Positions 23,547 to 32,574 are shown, counted from the stretch's first letter. The stretch: DNA of 64,000 nt from JBMYZL01 sp965661765 (GCA_965661765.1 CBFIFE010000009.1:1-64000); one strand, 5' to 3'. The notes: a model not told the origin generated them from the letters alone. A program made the numbers and translations.

Positions 23547-25871
23547 TCAGGACTTCTTGCGCTTGCGCACGGGGCGATTTTTCGCCTCTTCAATCAAAAC
23601 CTGCGCACGCTCCCAGGTGATGCCCAGCGGGTCTTCTCCTTTGGGGATGGTCACATTCTTTTTGCCTGCCTTGATGTAGGGGCCAAATCGTCCTTCGAGA
23701 ATTCGGACGGTTTCGTCCTCAGGGAAGACGTGAATCAGGGCTTTCGCGTCCGCCTCGATTTTTTCCTGAATGAGTGCGACTGCCCGCTCGTACGTCACGG
23801 TGTAGGGGTCATCGCCATTGGCAGCCTTCAACGAAACGAACTTGCCGTCCCAACGAACGTAGGGGCCAAACCGCCCAATCGCAGCTGCGACCACCTTGCC
23901 TTCCAATTCTCCGAGTTTCCGCGGCAATTTGAACAAATCCAGTGCCTCTTCAAACGTGATGGTTTCCAGGTTCTGGGTCGTGAGCAGGGAAGCGAACTGC
24001 TTTTCCTCGTCGTCCGATGCCCCGATTTGCGCAATCGGTCCATAGCGCCCGATCCGCACGAGGATGACTTTGCCAGACTCCGGATGTTCGCCCAAGATGC
24101 GCTCCCCTGAAGCGCGTTCTGCCGTCTCGAGCGTTTCGTTGACCTTCTTTTTGAATGGCGCGTAGAAATTCTTCAGCATGGTGCGCCAATCCATTTGGCC
24201 TTGGGCAATCACATCAAATTGCTCCTCTACCTCTGCGGTGAAGTTGAAGTCCATGATGGTTTCAAAGTGCAACAGCAAAAAGTCATTGACCACCATGCCG
24301 ATGTCGGTGGGGAACAACTTGTTGCGTTCTGCACCTGTCATTTCGGTCTCGACCTGCTCGGCGGCTTCGCCCGAGGCCTCGTCCAAGGTGATGACGCGGT
24401 AAGAACGCGGGGTGCCCTCCAGTTCCTTCTTTTCCACATAGCCGCGCTTCTGGACGGTGCTGATGGTCGGGGCGTATGTCGAAGGGCGCCCGATGCCAAG
24501 TTCTTCCAATCGCTTGACCAAACTCGCTTCGGTGTAGCGCGGCGGGTGCTTGGAGAATCGCTCGGTGGCGACCACAGATTGCCGCGTGAGTGCCATTCCA
24601 TCGCGGAGCGGGGGCAACCGGTCCTTTCCGCCATCTTCGCTGCCCTCATCGTCATCCGTGCTTTCGAGGTAGACCTTCAGGAACCCTTCGAAAACAATGA
24701 CTTGCCCTTTTGCTTGAAAGAGCTCTTCTCGCCCCGTGGTGGTGATTTTGGCCGTGGTGTTTTCGAGTTTGGCATTGGACATCTGCGAGGCGATGGCCCG
24801 TTTCCAAATCAATTCATACAATCGTTGCGCATCTCGGTCTTGAGCGGCCGTCTCCTTGGAGAAGTCGGTGGGCCGGATGGCTTCGTGTGCTTCTTGTGCG
24901 CCTTTTGCCTGTTTCCCCTTGAATTGTTTTCGGTCGGAATAGGCTTCGCCAAACCGCTCTTTGATCGCGGCCTCCGCACCGTCCAGCGCGGTTTCGCTGA
25001 GGTTCGTGGAGTCCGTCCTCATGTAGGTGATGCTTCCTGCCTCGTAGAGGGTTTGCGCCACCCGCATCGTTCGGACAACCGAAAAACCCAACTTCCGCGA
25101 GGCCTCTTGCTGCAACGTGGATGTGGTGAAAGGCGCCGCGGCTTTTCGCTGTGTGGGTTTGGTCTCCACACTCTTGACCACATGTTCTGCACCGGCGCAA
25201 GCAGCCACGAAAGAATGTGCATCTTCTGCCAACTCGAACCGCTTGTTGAGCGCAGCTTTGAACGGCAAGCCATCCGCTTCGAATGCTCCGGTGACCCGGA
25301 ACGAACTCTCGGCCTGGAACGCCCCGATTTCACGCTCTCGTTCGACCAAGATGCGCACCGCCACGGATTGCACTCGCCCGGCGGACAATTGCGGTTTCAC
25401 CTTTTTCCACAACACGGGGCTCAAATCGAAACCCACCAAGCGGTCCAAAACCCGCCGCGCCTGTTGGGCATTGACGAGGTCCACATCCACTGTCCGCGGG
25501 TTTTCAATGGCCTTCAGAATGGCAGGCTTCGTGATCTCGCTGAACACGATGCGCTTCGTCTTCGCAGGATCCAATTGGAGCGTCTCCGCGAGGTGCCAAG
25601 AAATGGCTTCTCCCTCGCGGTCCTCATCCGTCGCGAGCCAAACCAAATCCGCAGCCTTGGCTGATTTTTTCAAGTCCCGGACGAGGGTCTTCTTGTCATC
25701 GCTCACCTCGTACTTGGGTTCGAAACCATTCTCAACATCCACACTTTCGTTTCCCTTGGACAAATCCCGGATGTGGCCATAGCTCGACATCACCTTGAAA
25801 TCCTTTCCGAGGTAGCCTTCTATGGTCTTCGCCTTCGCTGGCGACTCAACAATCACGAGATTTGTGGACAT
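23547..25871 (-). CDS. topA: DNA topoisomerase I
   Basis: 774 aa. TOPRIM domain at the start (NLVIVESPAKAKTIEGYLGKDF, LATDEDREGEAISWHLAE), type IA core with LSAGRVQSVAVRILVERERE and the active-site tyrosine in SITYMRTDSTNLS near residue 290, then C-terminal repeats of the GRFGPYV type instead of zinc ribbons (three copies: IGRYGPIAQ, IGRFGPYVRW, EGRFGPYIKA). It relaxes negative supercoils. ATG 25871 (MSTNLVIV) chosen. Tail is basic (RPVRKRKKS). Divergent from the GT-C gene. Confidence 0.95.
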   Translation of the reverse strand: MSTNLVIVESPAKAKTIEGYLGKDFKVMSSYGHIRDLSKGNESVDVENGFEPKYEVSDDKKTLVRDLKKSAKAADLVWLATDEDREGEAISWHLAETLQLDPAKTKRIVFSEITKPAILKAIENPRTVDVDLVNAQQARRVLDRLVGFDLSPVLWKKVKPQLSAGRVQSVAVRILVEREREIGAFQAESSFRVTGAFEADGLPFKAALNKRFELAEDAHSFVAACAGAEHVVKSVETKPTQRKAAAPFTTSTLQQEASRKLGFSVVRTMRVAQTLYEAGSITYMRTDSTNLSETALDGAEAAIKERFGEAYSDRKQFKGKQAKGAQEAHEAIRPTDFSKETAAQDRDAQRLYELIWKRAIASQMSNAKLENTTAKITTTGREELFQAKGQVIVFEGFLKVYLESTDDDEGSEDGGKDRLPPLRDGMALTRQSVVATERFSKHPPRYTEASLVKRLEELGIGRPSTYAPTISTVQKRGYVEKKELEGTPRSYRVITLDEASGEAAEQVETEMTGAERNKLFPTDIGMVVNDFLLLHFETIMDFNFTAEVEEQFDVIAQGQMDWRTMLKNFYAPFKKKVNETLETAERASGERILGEHPESGKVILVRIGRYGPIAQIGASDDEEKQFASLLTTQNLETITFEEALDLFKLPRKLGELEGKVVAAAIGRFGPYVRWDGKFVSLKAANGDDPYTVTYERAVALIQEKIEADAKALIHVFPEDETVRILEGRFGPYIKAGKKNVTIPKGEDPLGITWERAQVLIEEAKNRPVRKRKKS

Positions 25872-25898
25872 GTGGATGAATTTGGTTCGCAAAGAAAC

Positions 25899-25910
25899 GT
25901 CTGTTCAGAC
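25899..25910. promoter_or_regulatory. Small palindrome GTCTG-TT-CAGAC in the topA upstream region
   Basis: 5-bp arms, 2-bp spacer, 28 bp upstream of the topA start and inside the divergent topA/GT-C promoter region. On the minus strand it lies between a TTTG and a TTTCTTTG that could serve as degenerate -33 and -7 elements, so it would be well placed as an operator. The short arms make chance likely. Confidence 0.2.
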
Positions 25911-25985
25911 CGGTTTCGCAAACGCAAATTTGTTCATCCCTTTCTTTTTTTTGCAAATGCTGTCGTTTCATACCCTTTTCACTTC

Positions 25986-27548
25986 GTGAACTTTTTTCGC
26001 AGTTTCCTGAGCGCCATAGTTCCGCGTTTTGCGGTTTGGGTTTGTCTGTTGGGCTTGCTGCTGCAGATGCTTTCTGTGGGCTGGTGGGATGTGATGGATG
26101 ATTGGCCGGAAGGTGCGCATGCTTGGCGTCAGGCGGATGCTTTGAGCCAAACCATGAAGTTTCACCAACACCCTCAAGCGCCGTTCTGGCGTCCATCCAT
26201 GCACTTCTTGCACGGCAAGGGCGGTCGCGGCGCTGGGGAATTCACGGGGAGCTACTGGCTGAACGCTCGGCTTTGGGAATGGACAGGTGCTGAAGCCCCG
26301 CTTCCCGCCACGTTGCGCTGGACGCATGTGTTGATGTGGTTGGCTGGGTTGATGGCACTTTTTGGATGGGTGAGGCATTTGACCGAATCCCCCTTCTTGG
26401 CGATGCTTGTGCCCTGGTTCGTGCAGGCATCCCCCGTCGTGGCATTCTACGCGCCGAGTTTGTTGGTCAACCCGATGGGGCTGGCCTTCGTGTTCATCGC
26501 TTGGTGGGCAGCGGGGCGACATCGCTGGGTCTGGGCGGCATTGGCGATGATGTTGGCGATGCTGTTTCGACCGACAATGGGTCTCGGCCTCGTGCCGCTG
26601 GTGCTGCTGGCGTGGCGAGATGAACAGTGGCGAGCCGCTGCTTGGGCATCGGCAGTGGCGATCGGGGGAGCAGGTGCATGGGTGGTTTGGGCCAAATCCT
26701 ACAACGCCACCCACGAGTCAGTCTATTTTTTGACATCCACTTCCCCGTTGACGGAAGTCCTGAAAAACGGCCAGTGGTCCACGTTCTGGACCCTGTTTCA
26801 AGACGTCATGCTGCAAGAATGGTATCCCGAAGAGGTCCGTTGGCTCATCGGCGCTGCATTTGTCGTTGTGCTGGTGCTTGCCGCGCGCCGGCGAGACATG
26901 CGGTTTTGGGCAGGTTGGGCCGTGGCAACGCTGCTCGCGGTGGGGGCCTACATATATATGTGGTTTGGCCGGCTCAACCACCACGATTATTACTTGATGG
27001 ATGTGCATGTTTTGACGCCGGTTTTGCTGGTGGCTTTTCACCAAATCCTGCCTGCATCCTCCGCCCGCCGCCAACTAGCAGGTTTCATTGGGTTGGTGGC
27101 CATCGTTTGGTCATCCTCATCGGCGCGGGATCGTGCGGCGATGAAGTGGGGGCTGCCAGCGGTCCCAGAGCACTCGAGACATTTTTCAGGTTGGGAGGGA
27201 GCGATGTGGCGAAACCACCACATGATTTGGCGCCAGAGGTTTGAGGGGATGGATTCCTTGGCCAGCCGTTGGGATGCACTGGGCGTGGGCGAGGATGCCG
27301 TGCTGGTGTGTTTGCCGGATGCGAGCCCAAACATCGCCTTGTCCCGCTTGGGTCGCGATGGGTACACCGGTTTGTATGAGAATGATTTGAAAGCGGGACA
27401 ACGCGTGGCCCACTACGCTTCGTTGGGGGCGACCCACTTCGTGGTGTTGGACCCTCAGATTCTGAATGAAGGGGAGTGGAATGACGTTTCCATGACTCCG
27501 GTCGATACGTCGGGTGCTGTTTGGCTCTTTTCTTTGCACGATGAATGA
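25986..27548 (+). CDS. GT-C-type multi-pass membrane glycosyltransferase-like protein
   Basis: 520 aa with about ten hydrophobic helices. After the first helix comes WPEGAHAWRQADALSQ, which fits the acidic-residue luminal motif of GT-C glycosyltransferases (PMT/ArnT-like), followed by STSPLTEVLK and, late in the membrane part, FGRLNHHDYYLMDVHVL. The C-terminal 120 residues are soluble (HYASLGATHFVVLDPQIL). The substrate is unknown; transfer of a sugar from a lipid carrier in the periplasm is inferred. GTG 25986 (VNFFRSFLSAIV) is the best start; the frame extends 5' into the topA leader. Confidence 0.72.
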   Translation: MNFFRSFLSAIVPRFAVWVCLLGLLLQMLSVGWWDVMDDWPEGAHAWRQADALSQTMKFHQHPQAPFWRPSMHFLHGKGGRGAGEFTGSYWLNARLWEWTGAEAPLPATLRWTHVLMWLAGLMALFGWVRHLTESPFLAMLVPWFVQASPVVAFYAPSLLVNPMGLAFVFIAWWAAGRHRWVWAALAMMLAMLFRPTMGLGLVPLVLLAWRDEQWRAAAWASAVAIGGAGAWVVWAKSYNATHESVYFLTSTSPLTEVLKNGQWSTFWTLFQDVMLQEWYPEEVRWLIGAAFVVVLVLAARRRDMRFWAGWAVATLLAVGAYIYMWFGRLNHHDYYLMDVHVLTPVLLVAFHQILPASSARRQLAGFIGLVAIVWSSSSARDRAAMKWGLPAVPEHSRHFSGWEGAMWRNHHMIWRQRFEGMDSLASRWDALGVGEDAVLVCLPDASPNIALSRLGRDGYTGLYENDLKAGQRVAHYASLGATHFVVLDPQILNEGEWNDVSMTPVDTSGAVWLFSLHDE

Positions 27549-27687
27549 ATCGCCGCCCAAGAACCCTGGTGAAAATCGCCCTGCTTGGCGAAAGCGACTG
27601 GAAGCGATGGGGTGGGGCGCCTTCATGTTCTTTCTTTTGAAGGGACTGGCGTGGTTGGCGATTTTCTACGGGCTCTGGTCCTGCTGA
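27541..27687 (+). CDS. 48-aa membrane microprotein
   Basis: Starts at an ATG overlapping the last codons of the GT-C gene and ends with TGA at 27687. The translation has a polar basic head (RPAWRKRLEAM) and one transmembrane helix (FMFFLLKGLAWLAIFYGLW). Head-positive topology predicts a cytoplasmic N-terminus. Located just before the miaB promoter. The function is not recognised; its support is the overlapping start, the clean membrane helix and the operon position. Confidence 0.6.
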   Translation: MNESPPKNPGENRPAWRKRLEAMGWGAFMFFLLKGLAWLAIFYGLWSC

Positions 27688-27715
27688 CAAAATGGCAGGG
27701 CGCCGCCAAATTCCG

Positions 27716-27723
27716 TATCTTTG
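27716..27723 (+). promoter_or_regulatory. Candidate -7 box (TATCTTTG) for miaB
   Basis: Exact TAnnTTTG, 30 nt before the miaB ATG at 27754, located between the microprotein stop and miaB. No convincing -33 TTG is visible at the usual spacing. Confidence 0.45.
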
Positions 27724-27753
27724 TCGCCAAACGAAGGAGACGAATTCAAGGAA

Positions 27754-29229
27754 ATGGACGGAAAATCAGTAGTCGCCAGAGGGCCAGGCTCCGGGCATGA
27801 AGAGCGCTTGTTGGCGGAATCGATGCAGGGAGCTCCGACAGTTGCCCCATCTCAGCCCACACACGCGAAGAAATTGTATCTCGAGAGTTACGGGTGCCAG
27901 ATGAATTTCAGCGATTCTGAGATTGTCGCGAGCATTCTCGATGAGGCAGGTTATGCCACCACACGCAATCAAGAGGAGGCGGATTTGATTTTGCTCAACA
28001 CTTGTGCGATTCGCGACAATGCGGAGCAGCGGGTGCGGAGTCGTCTGAAGCAATTCAAGTCGGCAAAGGCAGAGCGCCCAGGGTTGGTGGTCGGCGTGCT
28101 GGGCTGCATGGCGGAACGGTTGCGCGAGAACCTGTTGGAGGAGGAAAAGCTTGTGGATTTGGTGGTGGGCCCGGATGCCTACCGCGATTTGCCCAACCTC
28201 GTTGATCAGGTTCACGGTGGGCAAAAGGCTGTCAATGTCTTGCTGAGCCGAGAGGAGACGTATGCAGAAATCAGTCCTGTGCGTTTGGACGCCGGTGGGG
28301 TAACGGCTTTTGTCAGCATCATGCGGGGTTGCGACAACATGTGCAGTTTTTGCGTCGTGCCCTTCACCCGTGGCCGGGAGCGAAGCCGTGATCCAGAAAC
28401 CATTGTGCAGGAGGCCCGGGAATTGTTTGCGGCGGGGTACCGCGAGGTCACATTGTTGGGCCAGAATGTGGACAGTTACAAGTGGAATTTGGACAACAAA
28501 GGCCAAACCAAGGATCCCAGTCAACCTGTCGTCCGCTTCGCTGAATTGCTCGAGCGTGTCGCCGCTGTCGATCCGGATTTGCGCGTCCGCTTCTCCACAA
28601 GCCATCCCAAGGACATGACCGATGATGTGCTGCACGCCATGGCACGTCACGAAAACATCTGCAAGTACATTCACCTGCCCGTGCAATCTGGCGACTCGGA
28701 TGTGTTGAAGCGGATGAACCGGGGTTACACGCGGGCTTGGTATTTGGACCGAATCGCCGCCATCCGCAGGATTCTGCCGGGCTGCGCCATTTCAACGGAC
28801 ATCATCACAGGTTTTTGCGGAGAGACGGAGGCGGAACACCAAGCAACCCTTTCGTTGATGGAAGAGGTGCGGTACGAAATGGCCTACATGTTCAAATACA
28901 GCGAACGTCCAAGGACTTTGGCGGAGCGGAAGTTTGAGGATGATGTGCCGGAGGAAGAAAAGGGGCGTCGCCTGCAAGAGGTGATTGCGCTTCAGAGGGA
29001 ACACGGCATGGAACGGACGGCGGCCATGGTGGGCCGCGTGTTCCGCGTGCTGATTGAGGGCACTTCCAAGAAGCGCGACGATGAATTTTTCGGACGCAAC
29101 ACGCTCAACACGGTGATGGTCTTTCCCAAGGGTGATTTGCAACCCGGACAATACGCAAACGTTCGAGCGGTCGATTGCACGCCTGTCACATTGATCGGTG
29201 AGGTCACCGAGGAACCCGCTGAATTGTAA
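27754..29229 (+). CDS. miaB: tRNA 2-methylthio-N6-dimethylallyladenosine synthase
   Basis: 491 aa. UPF0004 domain with cysteines in YLESYGCQMNFSDSE, LLNTCAIRDNAEQR and VVGVLGCMAER for the auxiliary cluster; radical SAM CDNMCSFCVVPFTRGRE (CxxxCxxC); C-terminal TRAM-like segment (VFRVLIEGTSKKRDDEFFGR...NTVMVFPKG). It methylthiolates i6A37 of tRNAs. ATG 27754 chosen (MDGKSVVARG); upstream in-frame M is TTG. The N-terminal 45 residues are a poorly conserved extension. Heads a run with the sigma-54 activator 2 bp after its stop. Confidence 0.96.
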   Translation: MDGKSVVARGPGSGHEERLLAESMQGAPTVAPSQPTHAKKLYLESYGCQMNFSDSEIVASILDEAGYATTRNQEEADLILLNTCAIRDNAEQRVRSRLKQFKSAKAERPGLVVGVLGCMAERLRENLLEEEKLVDLVVGPDAYRDLPNLVDQVHGGQKAVNVLLSREETYAEISPVRLDAGGVTAFVSIMRGCDNMCSFCVVPFTRGRERSRDPETIVQEARELFAAGYREVTLLGQNVDSYKWNLDNKGQTKDPSQPVVRFAELLERVAAVDPDLRVRFSTSHPKDMTDDVLHAMARHENICKYIHLPVQSGDSDVLKRMNRGYTRAWYLDRIAAIRRILPGCAISTDIITGFCGETEAEHQATLSLMEEVRYEMAYMFKYSERPRTLAERKFEDDVPEEEKGRRLQEVIALQREHGMERTAAMVGRVFRVLIEGTSKKRDDEFFGRNTLNTVMVFPKGDLQPGQYANVRAVDCTPVTLIGEVTEEPAEL

Positions 29230-29231
29230 CC

Positions 29232-30512
29232 ATGGACGTGCAGTCCATCAAGCGGCGGTTTGGGGTCATCGGAAACACCCCGGCACTGAATCGTGCCATT
29301 TCCGTGGCTGCGCAAGTGGCCCCGACGAACATCTCCGTTTTGATTCTCGGTGAATCCGGGGTCGGCAAGGAGTCCATGCCGCGAATCATCCATCAATTTT
29401 CAACGCGCAAGCATGGTGCGTACATCGCGGTGAACTGTGGTGCCATTCCAGAGGGCACCATCGACTCGGAGCTTTTTGGCCATGAAAAGGGCGCGTTCAC
29501 AGGTGCGACGGAATCGCGGAAGGGGTATTTTGAGGAGGCGAATGGTGGCACCATTTTTCTTGACGAAGTCGCCGAATTGCCGCTGACTACCCAGGTTCGG
29601 TTGCTTCGCGTGCTCGAGACAGGTGAGTTCCTTCGGGTGGGGTCATCGAAGGTTCAAAAAACGGATGTTCGCGTCGTTGCAGCCACAAATGTGGATTTTG
29701 ATGAAGCCATTTCAGGCGGGAAATTCCGAGAGGATTTGTACTATCGCTTGAGCCAAGTACCGATTCAGATGCCACCCTTGCGAGAGCGCGGAGGGGATGT
29801 GCACTTGTTGTTCCGAAAATTCACCACGGATTTCAGTGAAGCCTATCGCATGCCGCCGCTGCGGCTGACGCCAGATGCCGTGGAGATCTTGGAGAATTAC
29901 CCTTGGCCCGGCAACATTCGCCAACTCAAGAACACAGCGGAACAGATTTCGATTTTGGAGGAAGAACGTCAAGTGGATGCCGACACCTTGCTCGGTTACT
30001 TGCCGGAAAGCCATCGATCTCGGTTGCCTGTTCGCTGGTCCGGTGAGGGAGGCGATGCGGGCGGTGAGGGTTTGAACGAACGAGAAATCTTGTACAAAGT
30101 ATTGTTCGAGATGCGCACGGAGTTGCATGATTTGAAGCAGCTCGTGCTTGGCATGGCTTCCAATGGCGGTGATGTTCGAAAGGAGGACGAAGAACTGGTG
30201 TCCCGGTTGTACGCAAACGATGGCGATGCGTCACATTATCTGCCGTCTGATCGCCAATTGCCGGAAAGCAGCGGAGCAGCATGGCGGCGGTATGACGCCT
30301 CGGGGCATCAACGCGGGGAGCAGGATGAGGCGGGCTATGGCGCACAGGAAGCCGAGGAAATTGAGGAGGTTCTTTCCTTGCAAGACACCGAGAAAGGGTT
30401 GATCCGGCGCGCCTTGGAGAAGCACAACAACCGGCGGAAAAACGCCGCGGATGAGTTGGGCATTTCCGAACGAACACTGTACAGGAAGATCAAAGAATAC
30501 GGCCTGAAATGA
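29232..30512 (+). CDS. Sigma-54-dependent AAA+ transcriptional activator without receiver domain
   Basis: 426 aa. AAA+ domain from about residue 10: Walker A GESGVGKE, the sigma-54-contacting EKGAFTGA, Walker B GGTIFLDEVAE, sensor and arginine-finger region (FREDLYYRLSQVPIQMPPLRER) and ENYPWPGNIRQLKN. A variable acidic linker (about 260-370) leads to a Fis-type HTH (RKNAADELGISERTLYRKIKEYGL). There is no N-terminal receiver, PAS or GAF domain, so activity must be set by abundance or by a partner. It is set among housekeeping envelope genes and overlaps lptE by ATGA. Targets are unknown. Confidence 0.93.
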   Translation: MDVQSIKRRFGVIGNTPALNRAISVAAQVAPTNISVLILGESGVGKESMPRIIHQFSTRKHGAYIAVNCGAIPEGTIDSELFGHEKGAFTGATESRKGYFEEANGGTIFLDEVAELPLTTQVRLLRVLETGEFLRVGSSKVQKTDVRVVAATNVDFDEAISGGKFREDLYYRLSQVPIQMPPLRERGGDVHLLFRKFTTDFSEAYRMPPLRLTPDAVEILENYPWPGNIRQLKNTAEQISILEEERQVDADTLLGYLPESHRSRLPVRWSGEGGDAGGEGLNEREILYKVLFEMRTELHDLKQLVLGMASNGGDVRKEDEELVSRLYANDGDASHYLPSDRQLPESSGAAWRRYDASGHQRGEQDEAGYGAQEAEEIEEVLSLQDTEKGLIRRALEKHNNRRKNAADELGISERTLYRKIKEYGLK

Positions 30513-31012
30513 GAAAGTTGCGGTTCGGTTGGGCGATGTTGATCGTCGTCTTTGGTGCCATCTCTTGCGGAATCTACTCTCCCTATGGTGCGTCGACAGC
30601 CGGAGCGGAGACGTTCTCTGTGGCCCCGTTTGAAGTCATCGATCCGCTGGCGTCTGCAACGGCTGCGCTGGTTTTGGCGGAAGGGCTTCGCGACCGGGTT
30701 CAGCGCCAAACCACCCTGGCCCTTCGCGAGACAGGCGGCGATTGTCAGTTCGCGGCGGATATTGTCAAGTACGAGGTCAGGCCGGTCAACGTCCAGGGCG
30801 ATGAAACGGCCGCAACGAACCGATTGACGATTGCAGTGGATTTGACTTACAGCAATTTGAAGGCGCCCGATCAGGACTTTCGCCGGACTTTCAGTCGTTT
30901 CGCGGATTACCCGAGTGCTTCGGATTTGTTCAGCTTGGAAGAGGAGCTTTTGGAAGAGATTTCAGACCAAATCTCCCAAGATGTCTTCAATGCTTCCTTG
31001 GGCAATTGGTAA
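30509..31012 (+). CDS. lptE: LPS assembly lipoprotein LptE
   Basis: 167 aa. Lipoprotein signal with lipobox cysteine at residue 20 (AISCGIYSPYGAS), followed by ETFSVAPFEVIDPLAS and a body ending ISDQISQDVFNASLGNW, matching the Bacteroidota LptE family (SCGIYSF-like start, QDIFD-like end). LptE plugs the LptD barrel and delivers LPS to the outer leaflet. ATGA overlap with the regulator. lptD is not in this window. Confidence 0.88.
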   Translation: MRKLRFGWAMLIVVFGAISCGIYSPYGASTAGAETFSVAPFEVIDPLASATAALVLAEGLRDRVQRQTTLALRETGGDCQFAADIVKYEVRPVNVQGDETAATNRLTIAVDLTYSNLKAPDQDFRRTFSRFADYPSASDLFSLEEELLEEISDQISQDVFNASLGNW

Positions 31013-31023
31013 CTTCCCACGAA

Positions 31024-32052
31024 ATGATGAACACCCAGCGAATCCGAGAATTGATTGCGCATCCCACGCAGGTTGATGCACAGGACCGCCCGGGGTTGAA
31101 GTCCTTGGTCGATCGCTACCCACATTCTCCGGGATTGGCGATGTTGCTGGCGCGGTCATCTCAACTGTCGGGTGATTTGGACGAGCAACGGGATTTGTTG
31201 CGTGCTGCGGCGATGCTCGAGAGCCGAGAGGCGTTGTTCGATCTTTTGGTGCGTCCGGAGATTTTGAAGGAGGCGAGAGCAATACACGAGCAACTAGAGG
31301 AATCAGGGAACGAGGAACGAGGGGAACTAGGGAACGAGGAACCAGGGAACGAGGAACGAGGGGGAGGACCAGGGGGACCAGGGGAACCAGGGAACGAGGA
31401 ACTACGGGGAGGACCAGGGGGGCCAGGGAACGAGGAACTAGGGAACGAGGAACCAGGGGGGCCAGGGAACGAGGAACTAGGGAACGAGGAACGAGGGGAA
31501 CCAGGGGTTGAGCGGGAGGTGTTGCTGTCCGCCATCGAGTCCACCATCGAACTGGATGTTGCGGAATGGGAGCGTGAGCAGCGTTCGGCGAAAGCGGCGG
31601 TGCAGGAGTCCACTGCCTCGGATGAACCTCCGGGGCTTGAGGACAAAAAATTGCCGGAGGTGAAAAAAGTTGAGCCGTCCGAAGGGGGGTATGCTGCTTG
31701 GTTGAAGGGACGGGCTGAGGTGGTTTCTTTCGGGACTTTGGCGGGGCAGGGCCGGGGGGAGGAGCCGGCCCAGCATGTGCCCAAGAGAGATGTGAATGTA
31801 TTGATTGACAAGTTTTTGGAGGTCCAGCCGAAGATTGGTCCTATTCGGGACGTGGATCGGAGCGTGGAGGATTTGGCGAAGCAAAGCGTTCTGGAAGACC
31901 AAACCTTGATGACCGAGACGATGGCGCGAGTTTTTGCCAAGCAGGGGCAAATCGGTCGGGCGAAGCGGATTTATCAGCAGCTTTCCTTGAAATATCCTGC
32001 AAAAAGTACTTATTTTGCAGCCCAATTGAAAAAGCTCGGAAAGGGCAGTTAA
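31024..32052 (+). CDS. Repeat-containing protein of the lptE-secG interval
   Basis: 342 aa, no signal peptide. The N-terminal 95 residues are helical and TPR-like (LKSLVDRYPHSPGLAMLLAR). Residues about 96-165 are a low-complexity block of Gly-Asn-Glu-Glu units (GNEERGELGNEEPGNEE) encoded by the G-rich repeat at 31310-31510. The C-terminal part (IDKFLEVQPKIGP, SVLEDQTLMTETMARVFAKQGQIGRAKRIYQQLSLKYP) is the conserved region typical of a Bacteroidota protein found between lptE and secG. Start ATG 31024 or 31027; the earlier M at 31006 is TTG. Function unknown. Confidence 0.75.
   Translation: MMNTQRIRELIAHPTQVDAQDRPGLKSLVDRYPHSPGLAMLLARSSQLSGDLDEQRDLLRAAAMLESREALFDLLVRPEILKEARAIHEQLEESGNEERGELGNEEPGNEERGGGPGGPGEPGNEELRGGPGGPGNEELGNEEPGGPGNEELGNEERGEPGVEREVLLSAIESTIELDVAEWEREQRSAKAAVQESTASDEPPGLEDKKLPEVKKVEPSEGGYAAWLKGRAEVVSFGTLAGQGRGEEPAQHVPKRDVNVLIDKFLEVQPKIGPIRDVDRSVEDLAKQSVLEDQTLMTETMARVFAKQGQIGRAKRIYQQLSLKYPAKSTYFAAQLKKLGKGS
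31310..31510 (+). repeat. G-rich tandem repeat array (in-frame copy)
   Basis: Degenerate units GGAACTAG, GGAACGAG, GGAACCAG, GGGGGACCAG, of the same family as the array at 22190-22313. It keeps the reading frame and is translated as a Gly/Asn/Glu/Pro/Arg-rich linker. The coding strand is the G-rich one. 31360-31392 fits a canonical G-quadruplex pattern with runs of 5, 5, 4 and 3 G and loops of 7, 4 and 5 nt. Confidence 0.9.
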
Positions 32053-32074
32053 TCAACGAAGAAGACACAATCTC

Positions 32075-32395
32075 ATGGGATACTTTTTGATGGCGGTGAT
32101 CCTGGTGATCAGCATTTTGCTCGGAGCGGTGATTTTGGTTCAAAATCCGAAGGGAGGAGGTTTGGCTACTGGTTTTCAGGGAGCGAGTCAAATGGGGGGC
32201 GTCCAGCGCACCACAGATTTCTTGGAAAAGGCGACCTGGTATTTGACCGGCGGGTTGTTCGTCCTGTGCATTGTGGCGGGCATTTTCTTTGGTGAGGCGA
32301 ACGAGGATGTGGGTGTTGAAGCGCCTGCTTCCACGACCATGCCGGCCACGGGTGTCAATGGCGCTGTGGGGGGTGAGGCTGCGGCTGGGGAGTGA
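32075..32395 (+). CDS. secG: Preprotein translocase subunit SecG
   Basis: 106 aa. Two transmembrane helices flanking the conserved QNPKGGGLATGFQGASQ loop; second helix ATWYLTGGLFVLCIVAGIFF. Acidic, Ala/Gly-rich tail. SecG stimulates SecYEG protein export in the inner membrane, which feeds the T9SS and Lpt exports seen elsewhere in the window. Start ATG 32075, 22 bp after the previous stop. Followed by a terminator hairpin. Confidence 0.94.
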   Translation: MGYFLMAVILVISILLGAVILVQNPKGGGLATGFQGASQMGGVQRTTDFLEKATWYLTGGLFVLCIVAGIFFGEANEDVGVEAPASTTMPATGVNGAVGGEAAAGE

Positions 32396-32426
32396 AAGTC
32401 AGGTTGACAAAAATGACATTGGCGTG

Positions 32427-32455
32427 AGGCGATCCTTTGGGGGTCGCCTTTTTTC
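32427..32455 (+). terminator. Terminator after secG
   Basis: 9-bp stem with one G-U pair (AGGCGATCC with GGGTCGCCT), loop TTTGG and a following run of six T. It separates the miaB-secG run from groESL. Confidence 0.85.
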
Positions 32456-32574
32456 TGTCACAATTGTCAGGGTGGTGACAGGGAAGGTGACAGGTTTGAC
32501 AGGCGGCATGGGGGGGATTGGATTTGGCATGAAGTGTGCCATTGAGCAGCAGCAAACGCTAAAAACCAATTTTT

